DNA of 41,100 nt, taken from positions 1 through 41,100 of the IMG/VR virus record IMGVR_UViG_3300032322_001039. One strand, written 5' to 3'. Each line of letters starts with the position of its first letter. Positions within the stretch are counted from its first letter, which is position 1. This document shows, piece by piece, positions 16,397 to 23,785 of the stretch. This DNA comes from a virus. The notes beneath the pieces were generated by a model. That model had not been told where the DNA came from, did no database searches, and saw only the letters and a list, made by a program, of their open reading frames with translations. Made by a program: the position numbers and the translations under genes.

Positions 16397-16642
16397 GTGG
16401 AAACAGCAGTCATGCAGGCCGAAAAAACTGAAAAGCCCAGCCACGGAATTCTTACCAAACTGGATCGGTGTGATCATGGAAACTGTCCAGCACAAGCATT
16501 TGTATTAATTAAATTTGAAACTGGTAGTCTATATTTCTGCGGCCATCACTTTAATAAAGTAGAAGCCTCTATTTATGAAAAAGCCCTTGACATCATAGAC
16601 GAAAGGGATACAATTAACCCTAAGTCAGAATCATCTGCATGA
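16397..16642 (+). CDS. DUF7455-like small zinc-binding protein
   Basis: 81 residues from GTG 16397 with AAGGAGG upstream. The core LDRCDHGNCPAQAFVLIKFE ... LYFCGHHFNK has Cys/His ligands and the CGHH motif typical of a small protein family common in actinobacteria and their phages (DUF7455, as I recall). Function unknown. Its presence supports an actinobacterial host. It sits inside the tRNA cluster. Confidence 0.8.
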   Translation: METAVMQAEKTEKPSHGILTKLDRCDHGNCPAQAFVLIKFETGSLYFCGHHFNKVEASIYEKALDIIDERDTINPKSESSA

Positions 16643-16647
16643 TTCGA

Positions 16648-16722
16648 TGGGCGGTATCCTAGTCTGGTTTTGGAAGCGGTCTTATAAGCCGTGTATCGTG
16701 GGTTCAAATCCCACCCGCCCAA
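16648..16722 (+). tRNA. tRNA-Ile (TAT)
   Basis: Acceptor TGGGCGG/CCGCCCA, anticodon stem-loop GCGGT-CTTATAA-GCCGT with anticodon TAT, and T arm GTGGG-TTCAAAT-CCCAC. The next three bases are CCA, so the 3' end is encoded. It should read the ATA codon, which is frequent in this window and rare in GC-rich actinobacteria. The exact first base may be one off. Confidence 0.88.
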
Positions 16723-16726
16723 CCAA

Positions 16727-16799
16727 GCCCTTGTAACTCAGAGGATAGAGTAGTGGACTTCTAATCCATTAGTCGCTGGTTCGAATCCAGCCAAGGGCG
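16727..16799 (+). tRNA. tRNA-Arg (TCT)
   Basis: Acceptor GCCCTTG/CAAGGGC, anticodon stem-loop TGGA-CTTCTAA-TCCA with anticodon TCT, and T arm GCTGG-TTCGAAT-CCAGC. It reads AGA and AGG. AGA is used very often in the phage genes here. Confidence 0.95.
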
Positions 16800-16803
16800 C
16801 TAA

Positions 16804-16874
16804 GCGAACGTTGCATAATGGTAGTGCCTCTGCCTTCCAAGCAGACGGTGTGGGTTCGATTCCCATCGTTCGCT
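16804..16874 (+). tRNA. tRNA-Gly (TCC)
   Basis: Acceptor GCGAACG/CGTTCGC, anticodon stem-loop TCTGC-CTTCCAA-GCAGA with anticodon TCC, and T arm with GTTCGATTC. Discriminator T is followed by an encoded CCA. It reads GGA and GGG. Confidence 0.95.
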
Positions 16875-16878
16875 CCAA

Positions 16879-16952
16879 GCCTCAGTAACTCAGTTGGCCA
16901 GAGTAGCCGCCTTGTAAGCGGCAAGTCATCGGTTCGAATCCGATCTGAGGCT
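16879..16952 (+). tRNA. tRNA-Thr (TGT)
   Basis: Acceptor GCCTCAG/CTGAGGC, anticodon stem-loop CCGC-CTTGTAA-GCGG with anticodon TGT, and T arm ATCGG-TTCGAAT-CCGAT. It reads ACA. A T-rich stretch (CTTCTTTTTG, about 16963-16972) follows and may help end the tRNA transcript. Confidence 0.95.
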
Positions 16953-17030
16953 CGCACGGTCCTTCTTTTTGTTTGCCATCCGTTAATATTCGTGATATTC
17001 TATTAAGGTTGCCGCCAATAGGAGGTTAAC

Positions 17031-17630
17031 ATGACGACAAAAAACCGAATTGGAGTAGCAGTAGTAAGCACTATGACTTTAGTGTTTTCTCTGCTTACAC
17101 CAACGGCGTATGCTAAGTCTGCGCCTATGGCGGAAGGGTCAGCAAACGTTGCTGCTCTACCGTTTTTACCAACTTCCTCTGCTGAGGCACCGTCAGTCAA
17201 GGTGGAGAAAAAGAAGAAGGTAAAGAAGTGGAAGTGTAAGAACCAATTGGCCAACTGGCTTTATGGTGCGGGATTCCGTGGCCATAATCTCAGAGAAGCC
17301 TGGACCATCGCAATGAGGGAGAGTAATGGTACTAACCTTGGGCCTGGAATGTCTGGATTTAATGGACATGACTACGGCTTGTTCCAATTTAATCGTGGAG
17401 CATGGGGTGGTTCGTCTTGGTGGAACACAGCGAACTTGCTGACACCAGAATATAATGCGTCTATCGCATTTAAATTGAGTAGCGGAGGAAAGTCGTGGAT
17501 TCCTTGGGGCATGAGGGATCATGGGCAATTCGATACTCAAAGTTACGCGGGCATTTGGTCTAGCGATCAGTTTTATGCTTGGGTAATTGAACCATATCAG
17601 CGTTACTATGCCCAATATCCATGTAAGTAA
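17031..17630 (+). CDS. Secreted lysozyme/transglycosylase-like cell wall hydrolase
   Basis: 199 residues, ribosome binding site AGGAGG 5 bases upstream. A Sec signal peptide is clear: basic start, hydrophobic core VAVVSTMTLVFSLL, and cleavage after AYA (residue 28). A lysine-rich linker (59-68) leads to a transglycosylase-like domain with the probable catalytic Glu97 in AMRESNG and the GLFQF motif at 116-120. It resembles Rpf/lytic transglycosylase folds secreted by actinobacteria. It probably cuts peptidoglycan, as an exported endolysin or to remodel the wall of the infected cell. C69 and C198 could form a disulphide outside the cell. Confidence 0.85.
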   Translation: MTTKNRIGVAVVSTMTLVFSLLTPTAYAKSAPMAEGSANVAALPFLPTSSAEAPSVKVEKKKKVKKWKCKNQLANWLYGAGFRGHNLREAWTIAMRESNGTNLGPGMSGFNGHDYGLFQFNRGAWGGSSWWNTANLLTPEYNASIAFKLSSGGKSWIPWGMRDHGQFDTQSYAGIWSSDQFYAWVIEPYQRYYAQYPCK

Positions 17631-17640
17631 ATAGCAAGTC

Positions 17641-17686
17641 GGTGGCGAGGAAACACAATCAAATGTGCGGCAACACCCTCGCCATC
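17641..17686. repeat. 10-bp inverted repeat upstream of tRNA-Met
   Basis: GGTGGCGAGG (17641-17650) pairs with CCTCGCCATC (17677-17686) with one G-T pair across a 26-base loop; CACA/TGTG inside the loop could form a second small stem. It lies three bases before the tRNA. It has no T-run, so it may be a processing or stability element rather than a terminator. Confidence 0.55.
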
Positions 17687-17689
17687 TAA

Positions 17690-17761
17690 GCCTCTGTGGT
17701 GAAATGGCTATCACAAGGGACTCATATCCCCTTAGTTCAAGTTCGATTCTTGACGGAGGCA
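17690..17761 (+). tRNA. tRNA with CAT anticodon (Met elongator or Ile2)
   Basis: Acceptor GCCTCTG/CGGAGGC, anticodon loop CTCATAT with anticodon CAT, and T arm TCAAG-TTCGATT-CTTGA. The last anticodon-stem pair is an A-C mismatch. It does not have the initiator-type GGG/CCC anticodon stem. A CAT tRNA may be elongator Met, or Ile2 if its C34 is changed to lysidine; sequence alone does not settle this. Confidence 0.9.
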
Positions 17762-17762
17762 C

Positions 17763-17771
17763 TGGTACAAT
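17763..17771 (+). promoter_or_regulatory. Extended -10 promoter (TGgTACAAT)
   Basis: TGGTACAAT starts two bases after the tRNA end. A start about seven bases downstream gives a short leader with AGAAGGG (17783-17788) before ATG 17795. A second GGTACAAT abuts the ATG at 17789-17794. Confidence 0.5.
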
Positions 17772-17794
17772 ATGTGCAAACAGAAGGGTACAAT

Positions 17795-19000
17795 ATGCGG
17801 ATTGGTTTTGGGTCTACCGACTGGGGTGACCACGTTCAGGCTCAACCTGGCGGCTGTACACACATGCGCTGTATGATTCCTGCTCATGGCCTTAGACAAA
17901 TAGGCCATGAAGTTGGTGTGGGAGAAATAGGATGGAAAGACGGCGAGGGATTTGTAATAGTTCCCCCAGTAGAAAAACTTAAGTTTGGTAAGACTGGAAT
18001 TGTAACAACATATGACGAGCATTTTGATAAACTTGACGTAGTTGTCCTAAAGTTGTTTATGCATAAGGATTCAGAAAAATATATAACTAAGGCCAGAGAA
18101 TATGGTCAGACGGTAATCATTGATACAGACGATCATTTCGAACAACTGCCACCAGACAATATGGCATTTCACACCACTGATCCCAAGAACTCTCCAGACA
18201 ACAATAGGAACTTTCTTATCAACAATTATTCAAAGGTTGATGGCATTATCGCCAGCACAAAGTTTCTTGAGCAAAAATCTTTAAGACACAATAACAATGT
18301 TTACAGAGTGCCGAACTCACTGATTCCAGAAACTTTTTATTTCAGGCAAGACTTCTCTGGCTGGAATCCAACGATTGGCTGGGTAGGAATCATGTTATGG
18401 AGAGTCGAAGACATCAAGGAGGTCGGAGCGCCGCTAAAAACATTTCTAGAAAAATATGATCTTAAGTTTCATCATTCTGGTATTGTTCTAACGAGAGAGA
18501 AGTGGTTCGCTGAAGAGGCAGGATTTAATCCAGATAGAATGTCTGGATATGTCGGAGCAAGACCAGAATATTATGGCAACTTGTTTATGCCAATTGATAT
18601 TGGCATAGTGCCACTGACAAATAATCCGTTCAATGAGGCAAAGAGTTGTCTAAAGGGAATGGAGTATGCTTTGAGTGGAATCCCATTCGTTGCGTCGGAT
18701 ACTCAGGAATACCGCGATCTTGCAGAAATGGGATGTGGTAGGATAGCCAAGAAGCCGCGCGACTGGATTAGGCATTTAGAAGAACTTAGAGATCCAGAAG
18801 TTAGGAAGCAGGAAAGAATTAAGAATTACGAAGTGGTTGTAAAAAATCTAAGTCTGTTTATGATGAAGTATAAGTGGTCCGAAGCGATTGAACTGATTCA
18901 CATGAATGCACAAAAGAATAGAATTAAGCCAAAACCTAAGCCACAAATCACGGGGCAGAAAGGTTTCGACCCTAGCAAGTTTCTAGTCGCACAAAACTAA
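17795..19000 (+). CDS. GT-B fold glycosyltransferase (GT4-like)
   Basis: 401 residues from ATG 17795; longer readings start inside the tRNA and are rejected. The N-terminus MRIGFGSTDWGDHVQAQPGG resembles the donor-accepting opening of GT-B enzymes, and the C-terminal domain has the nucleotide-sugar motif region NEAKSCLKGMEYALSGIPFV followed by a DTQEYRDL segment. It should transfer a sugar from a nucleotide donor. It lies 6 kb away from the main sugar block, beside the tail genes, so it may glycosylate a virion protein. The last 49 bases overlap the 5' end of the tmRNA. Confidence 0.88.
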   Translation: MRIGFGSTDWGDHVQAQPGGCTHMRCMIPAHGLRQIGHEVGVGEIGWKDGEGFVIVPPVEKLKFGKTGIVTTYDEHFDKLDVVVLKLFMHKDSEKYITKAREYGQTVIIDTDDHFEQLPPDNMAFHTTDPKNSPDNNRNFLINNYSKVDGIIASTKFLEQKSLRHNNNVYRVPNSLIPETFYFRQDFSGWNPTIGWVGIMLWRVEDIKEVGAPLKTFLEKYDLKFHHSGIVLTREKWFAEEAGFNPDRMSGYVGARPEYYGNLFMPIDIGIVPLTNNPFNEAKSCLKGMEYALSGIPFVASDTQEYRDLAEMGCGRIAKKPRDWIRHLEELRDPEVRKQERIKNYEVVVKNLSLFMMKYKWSEAIELIHMNAQKNRIKPKPKPQITGQKGFDPSKFLVAQN

Positions 19001-19175
19001 CAAACATAATAAACGGCAACTCACAAAACGCCTTCGCACTAGCAGCATGATAGTGCCGCGCAGCAATCGCGTGGGAACAGAAGATTGCATTCGTAGTACA
19101 ATAGTAGTTATAGCAACACAACGTTAGGACTAGAAATAAATTAGCGGGACGGCGGTTCGATTCCGCCCTGCTCCA
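18952..19175 (+). ncRNA. ssrA: tmRNA (SsrA), short phage form
   Basis: The 5' end GGGGCAG pairs with CTGCTCC (19168-19174) and includes the G3-U70 pair recognised by alanyl-tRNA synthetase. GGTTTCGAC near the 5' end and GGGACGGCGGTTCGATTCCGCC at the 3' end are the conserved tRNA-like parts. The tag reading frame at 19015-19050 encodes GNSQNAFALAA and stops at TGA; ALAA at the end is the classic protease tag. At 224 nt it is much shorter than the usual 350-400 nt, so pseudoknots are probably lost. CCA is not encoded. Some actinobacteriophages are known to carry tmRNA. It would rescue stalled ribosomes and tag their products. Confidence 0.88.
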
Positions 19176-19186
19176 CAGGAGGAAAA

Positions 19187-19660
19187 ATGCCATACGATAT
19201 TAGACAAAACTACAGAGGTAAGTCTGGATATTCAGTTGTTGGTCCAGATGGAACCGTTCGTGGAACACATTCATCTCGCCGTGCGGCAATTGAGCAACAG
19301 CGCGCACTGTATGCTGCTGAGTCGGGAATGAAGAAGGATGCTGGGGAACTTTACGAACAGTTGACCCCAGACGAGAAAGAATTTCATGATGCACTCGCTG
19401 CGATTGCTGAGAAGTATGGAAAATTCGATGAAGATGGCAGCGGGATTTGGGCAGGATACGATCCACCAGAAAGAAATCCAGAAGCCGAAATTGGAGTTAA
19501 GTGTGGAAACTGCTCGTTCTATGAGGGCAATGGTATGTGTCACATCATAGCCTTCCAAGTAGAAGAAAATGGTAAGTGCCGTCTTGCAGCAATTCCAGAT
19601 GGTTATGTAAACTATAATGTCATGAAGAGAGACTTCTGGGGCGGCAGGTTTACTAACTAA
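19187..19660 (+). CDS. Hypothetical protein with cysteine-rich C-terminal domain
   Basis: 157 residues with AGGAGG just after the tmRNA. The N-terminal part (MPYDIRQNYRGKSGYSVVGP ... SRRAAIEQQRALYA) is a small basic domain. Residues about 105-140 carry C-x2-C ... C ... C (CGNCSFYEGNGMC ... GKCRLAAIP), similar to high-potential iron-sulfur-like domains seen in phage structural proteins. Role unknown. Confidence 0.78.
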   Translation: MPYDIRQNYRGKSGYSVVGPDGTVRGTHSSRRAAIEQQRALYAAESGMKKDAGELYEQLTPDEKEFHDALAAIAEKYGKFDEDGSGIWAGYDPPERNPEAEIGVKCGNCSFYEGNGMCHIIAFQVEENGKCRLAAIPDGYVNYNVMKRDFWGGRFTN

Positions 19661-19662
19661 TT

Positions 19663-19683
19663 GTGCTATAATTTTCATAGCAC
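19663..19683 (+). promoter_or_regulatory. Extended -10 promoter (TGcTATAAT) inside a 7-bp inverted repeat
   Basis: GTGCTAT (19663-19669) and ATAGCAC (19677-19683) form a perfect inverted repeat with a 7-base spacer, and the TGCTATAAT box (19664-19672) lies in it. The likely transcription start is at or near the second arm. It could be an operator over the tail-gene promoter. A ribosome binding site GGGAG (19698-19702) precedes the TTG start at 19712. Confidence 0.5.
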
Positions 19684-19711
19684 TTAATTTCTTTATAGGG
19701 AGTGGAATCCA

Positions 19712-21010
19712 TTGGCCAAAAGATTCCTGGTAGATCTTGATCTAAGCACTAACGAGTTGCAGAATGCTGTCATTCAGAACGCCTCTGCCGATCCATCTGG
19801 CATAGCAGGTAGAATTTATTTTAATGATGGTAGCGGATATCTAAGAGTTTATGATGGATCTACTTGGCAAAATCTTTCCACTGGAGGCGCTGCTGCCAAT
19901 GCTGTAGCCCTAACTGGAGATGTAACTGGAAGCGGTTCCGTTGTCAATAACGTTATTTCTATTGCTACAACCATCGCTGCTAACTCTGTGGCCCTTGGTA
20001 CAGACACAACTGGAAACTACGTTGCAGATGTAACTGCTAGTTCATACATCATAGTTTCTGGAACGCCAGGAGAAGGATGGTCGCCAGCAATCTCTGTTGA
20101 TGCCACAGATGCAAATACAGCATCTAAGGTTGTCGCAAGAGATGCTTCAGGCAATTTCTCTGCTGGAACAATTACTGCAACGCTTGCTGGCCTTGCCGCT
20201 AGTGCGACCATAGCAAATGGTGTCGCCACCAATTCTGTTGCACTAGGTGCAGATACAACAGGAAATTATGTTGCAGCACTCACTGCATCTACTGGTGTAA
20301 ATATTACTGGTGGAACTGGCGAGGGCGTCACTAATGTAATCTCTATTGGACAGCCAGTAGCAATCTCAGACTCTCCAACATTTGCTGGATTGACAGTCTC
20401 TGGAGACCTTGCGGTTAATGGTGCCGATATCACCACTACATCAACTGGCACTGCCACACTCTTTAATGCAAATGCAACTACCCTCAATATAGGTGGTGCC
20501 GCAACAACTATTTCAATAGGTGCCGCTACAGGGAATACGACTGTAAACAATAACCTGATTGTCTCTGGCAACCTAACAGTATCTGGATCAGTAACTACCC
20601 TCAACACGGAACAACTGATAGTTGAAGACAATATCATAGTTCTGAATTCAAACGTGACCACCGCCCCAACTCTAGATGCTGGGCTGGAAGTTGAAAGAGG
20701 AACATCGCTCAATGTTTCCGTTCTGTGGAATGAAAATGATGATCTATGGACGCTCACAAATGATGGAACTAACTATCATCAGATTACTAGAAAGAGCAGC
20801 CATGCAATTACTGGAAACAGTTCTTCAGCAGCATTCACGCTCACACATAATCTTGGAACTAGAGATGTGGCCGTAGATGTTTATGCAGATGGAGGCTCCT
20901 ATGATAGCGTAGAGGTTGATGTTGAAAGAACATCAACAAGTGCTATCACAATTAGATTCGCCACCGCACCTACCACGGGTACGAATTACAGAGCAGTTAT
21001 CGTAGGATAA
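19712..21010 (+). CDS. Tail fibre/appendage-type structural protein
   Basis: 432 residues from TTG 19712. The protein is low in charge and very rich in Ala, Thr, Ser, Val and Gly, with repeated segments; NSVALGTDTTGNYVADVTAS and NSVALGADTTGNYVAALTAS are near-copies about 83 residues apart. A later segment (NTEQLIVEDNIIVLNSN ... LEVERGT) is characteristic of long fibrous appendage proteins in aquatic phages. The N-terminus (FLVDLDLSTNELQNA) resembles virion-attachment regions of such proteins. Probably contacts the host surface. Confidence 0.82.
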   Translation: MAKRFLVDLDLSTNELQNAVIQNASADPSGIAGRIYFNDGSGYLRVYDGSTWQNLSTGGAAANAVALTGDVTGSGSVVNNVISIATTIAANSVALGTDTTGNYVADVTASSYIIVSGTPGEGWSPAISVDATDANTASKVVARDASGNFSAGTITATLAGLAASATIANGVATNSVALGADTTGNYVAALTASTGVNITGGTGEGVTNVISIGQPVAISDSPTFAGLTVSGDLAVNGADITTTSTGTATLFNANATTLNIGGAATTISIGAATGNTTVNNNLIVSGNLTVSGSVTTLNTEQLIVEDNIIVLNSNVTTAPTLDAGLEVERGTSLNVSVLWNENDDLWTLTNDGTNYHQITRKSSHAITGNSSSAAFTLTHNLGTRDVAVDVYADGGSYDSVEVDVERTSTSAITIRFATAPTTGTNYRAVIVG

Positions 21011-21013
21011 TCA

Positions 21014-23005
21014 ATGTCTAGAAGATTTTTAACGCCAGTTGGACTTCATAGTGCGACAAGCGACCCATCCTCAGCATCAATTGGTAATATGTACTTCAAT
21101 ACCGCATCCAATGTGTTGAGACTATATTTTAATTCTAAATGGAATAATTCAAGCACAACGGCATCGGTGATTAATGCTTCTGAGGGATATTATGGATCAT
21201 TCTACAGTGCATCGACACAAACTAATCCAGTTCCTAATATCAGAAGAGCAATGACTTTTACAAATACTGAAATATCAAATGGGGTAACTCTAACAACTGC
21301 ATCTACATTTACTATAGCAAATGCTGGGGTATACAATATACAGTTCTCAGCCCAGTTTGAGAAGACCGACTCTGGAACAGATGAGTTTGATGTTTGGCTG
21401 TACGAAAACGGAGAAGATATTCCTTGGACAAATACACGAATAACAACTCAGGGAAACAACACTAAAGTTGTTGCTGCATGGAATTGGCTGGTCTATGCTG
21501 AAGCCGGACATGATTATTCTATATTGTGGAGCAGTCCAGATGATGGTATACAACTTCTTGCTCAGCCAGAGCAGACTGGACCAACCAGACCAGGAATCCC
21601 CTCTATTATTTTAACTGTACAACAAGTAACATATGGCGTTCAAATAGCATCTGTTTCTTATGCTACGGTCTCAGCAAGTTCAACAATATCTTCTTCTGCT
21701 ACGGTCGCAAGTCATGCTAGCACGGCCTCTGCCATTGCAGGAAATCTGGTGTCGGGAAGAGTGGCCTCTGCAACATTCGCCGCCAGCGTGGATTGGGGAG
21801 GGGTAACAAGCAAGCCTACCTCTATAGCATCTGCCACCATATCATCTAGTGCAGTTATTGCCAACCATGCTAAAACTGCATCTTCCATTGCCGGATCTCT
21901 AGTAACTGGAACTGTTGCATCTGCCACCGTCGCATCCCACGCTGGAACGGCGTCAAGTATTAACGCCTCCCTAATCACTGGCACAACGCTCCCCGCAGCC
22001 ATCGTTAATTCCAGCCTGACCTCTTTAGGAACTTTGAGTAACCTAACTGTAAGTGGTAGCCTCAATGTAGATTCGGGAACACTTTTTGTAGATGCAACTA
22101 ATAATGAAGTAGGTATTCTTACAACGTCCCCAGCCTCTGCACTCCATGTTGTTGGAGGGGCGCTGGTCACTAGAAATCTTTCAGCAAGCGGCACTCTCTT
22201 TTCTGGCTCAGCAATTTTAGGAGGAACTAATGGGCTATATCTTGGGCTAGGAGATGCGACATACGCTGGAACAGCGAGCGGTGCAGCGATACAATTAGGA
22301 ACTACATCTGGCTCTAGAACAATTAGACTTTTCACTCCTAATTCATCTGGAAACAATGGCCTACGACTATTCATTTCCGATAGCAACACCTCTGTATGGT
22401 CAGACTTATTAATATCCCCAACATTTTCTGTTAGATCAAGTCAGTTAACTGCATCTACTGAGATTTTTGGTGTCAACACTTCTACTGGTCTTACTACTGC
22501 ATCAACATTTTCTATCACAGGAAACGCCTCTGTTGGTGGAATGTTAACATTCAAAGCAGTCGGTGGTCAGGAGGGTGGGGAGTTTACAATGGAAAGACCC
22601 CCTACGACTAGTTTATCTGCAAACATAGCAATTGATATCTTTTCAAACTTTTTTAGAATATTTGAAAATGCTGGAAATGCTAGAGGCGCCTTCCTTGATC
22701 TTACAAAACAAGGAAATAACGTTTCATCTGAGTTTTGGACTAGTGGAAATCTAATTAGAGGTGAACCGTCTCCAACTACATCATCTGTTGCTGGATTTTT
22801 CGTCATATCGGTCGTGCCTGGTACTAGTCTCAATGGATGTACAATTAATCCTAGAGGAACAGCATCTAGAATTATCATTCCTCAAGTTAACACTGGAATT
22901 AATGGAGTATCGTCCGCTGGCTTTATTAGATGCTATGTTGAAAATAATGCAGGAACTGCTCTTGCTATAGGCACTAGCGTTCCGCTATACTATCTAGCAT
23001 GGTAG
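21014..23005 (+). CDS. Tail fibre-type protein with C1q-like domain
   Basis: 663 residues. The first 50 residues (RRFLTPVGLHSATSDPSSAS) resemble the start of the preceding protein. Residues about 55-205 look like a C1q/TNF-type jelly roll (VTLTTASTFTIANAGVYNIQ, then the CGVY-like strand pattern, then YSILWSS). A long Ala/Ser/Thr-rich repeat region (205-330) follows, and a beta-rich C-terminal part. It starts 3 bases after the previous stop and likely forms trimers with receptor-binding function. Confidence 0.82.
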   Translation: MSRRFLTPVGLHSATSDPSSASIGNMYFNTASNVLRLYFNSKWNNSSTTASVINASEGYYGSFYSASTQTNPVPNIRRAMTFTNTEISNGVTLTTASTFTIANAGVYNIQFSAQFEKTDSGTDEFDVWLYENGEDIPWTNTRITTQGNNTKVVAAWNWLVYAEAGHDYSILWSSPDDGIQLLAQPEQTGPTRPGIPSIILTVQQVTYGVQIASVSYATVSASSTISSSATVASHASTASAIAGNLVSGRVASATFAASVDWGGVTSKPTSIASATISSSAVIANHAKTASSIAGSLVTGTVASATVASHAGTASSINASLITGTTLPAAIVNSSLTSLGTLSNLTVSGSLNVDSGTLFVDATNNEVGILTTSPASALHVVGGALVTRNLSASGTLFSGSAILGGTNGLYLGLGDATYAGTASGAAIQLGTTSGSRTIRLFTPNSSGNNGLRLFISDSNTSVWSDLLISPTFSVRSSQLTASTEIFGVNTSTGLTTASTFSITGNASVGGMLTFKAVGGQEGGEFTMERPPTTSLSANIAIDIFSNFFRIFENAGNARGAFLDLTKQGNNVSSEFWTSGNLIRGEPSPTTSSVAGFFVISVVPGTSLNGCTINPRGTASRIIIPQVNTGINGVSSAGFIRCYVENNAGTALAIGTSVPLYYLAW

Positions 23006-23022
23006 ACTATTGAAGGAGAATA

Positions 23023-23391
23023 ATGAATATCGTTGTTAACGGAACTGAAAAGTTTGACGACTACTCCACGTTTATGCGTGCAGTAGTAGTTGCCATTGAT
23101 GAAACTCTAACCCCAGAAGATAAGAAAATCAATCTTTATTCTGTTGGCGGGTACAAGACAAATCAATTTACCGCAGAGTTTATCAATAGATCTGAAAGGT
23201 TTCTAAAGCAAAAGGGAATCCGTCCAAGATTTTATATTATTCCTAAGAGAGAAGCCATAGAAAAGTTTGACGAATATGAGTTCGACATGGTACTATATCT
23301 ATCAGACAAGTCTGATAAGACAGGTCTTTTCGATCCGCTAGTTGGTGCCGCGAACAACCGTGGAACTGACGTAAGAGTATACAAGATCTAG
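23023..23391 (+). CDS. Hypothetical Rossmann-like small protein
   Basis: 122 residues, ribosome binding site AAGGAGA. Alternating strands and helices (NIVVNGTEKF ... INLYSVGG ... DMVLYLSDKSDKTG) recall the SLOG/DUF2493 group of nucleotide-binding proteins. The family assignment is tentative. Confidence 0.75.
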   Translation: MNIVVNGTEKFDDYSTFMRAVVVAIDETLTPEDKKINLYSVGGYKTNQFTAEFINRSERFLKQKGIRPRFYIIPKREAIEKFDEYEFDMVLYLSDKSDKTGLFDPLVGAANNRGTDVRVYKI

Positions 23392-23397
23392 GAGAAA

Positions 23398-23775
23398 TTG
23401 TGGCTATCAAAGGAGCAGGTCGCCGTATCTAAGCGCGACCAAGCATATCTTTCCATTGCATCATACCTCGCCAGCCAGTCTGAGTGTAGAATGAAGCATG
23501 GAGCAGTAATCGTCAGGGGTGGCAGAGTTTTGTCCACTGGCGTTAATAAAGAAAGAAATCATCCGATGATTGTTTCTAGTGAGCATATCAAGACGCACTG
23601 TTCTGTTCATGCAGAGGTAGATGCAATCAAGCGGGCTGGTGATGTTCGTGGCGCAACCATTTATGTCGCAAGAGTAAATAGGCGAGGCCAGGAACGTAAT
23701 AGCAGACCTTGTTGGAGATGCTATGAAGAAATTAAGCAATCGGGGATTAAGAAGATAATTTACACATCTGAATGA
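23398..23775 (+). CDS. Cytidine/deoxycytidylate deaminase-family protein
   Basis: 125 residues from TTG 23398. Zinc-site motifs are clear: H71-A-E73 in CSVHAEVDAI, and C105/C108 in RPCWRCYEEI. The family deaminates dCMP or cytidine, and phages use dCMP deaminase to make dUMP for thymidylate. No thymidylate synthase is visible in this window. The GGAGAAA upstream acts as ribosome binding site. Confidence 0.85.
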   Translation: MWLSKEQVAVSKRDQAYLSIASYLASQSECRMKHGAVIVRGGRVLSTGVNKERNHPMIVSSEHIKTHCSVHAEVDAIKRAGDVRGATIYVARVNRRGQERNSRPCWRCYEEIKQSGIKKIIYTSE

Positions 23776-23785
23776 GAGGCAAGAC

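Noticed and set aside
16953-17030. Rho-independent terminator after the tRNA cluster
   Set aside because: There is a T-run but no convincing stem other than the tRNA itself.
17696-17794. Earlier start for the GT-B glycosyltransferase
   Set aside because: The extension reads through the tRNA-Met and a promoter box; ATG 17795 has a ribosome binding site and the usual enzyme N-terminus.
19088-19096. AGTACAATAG as a promoter inside the tmRNA
   Set aside because: It lacks the TG extension and lies within the tmRNA body; no gene follows at the expected distance.
20266-20757. Minus-strand ORF of 163 residues
   Set aside because: Shadow of the repetitive tail-fibre gene with the same composition bias.
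21712-22389. Minus-strand ORF of 225 residues
   Set aside because: It is a shadow of the Ala/Ser/Thr-rich plus-strand tail protein; no start signals or recognisable domain.
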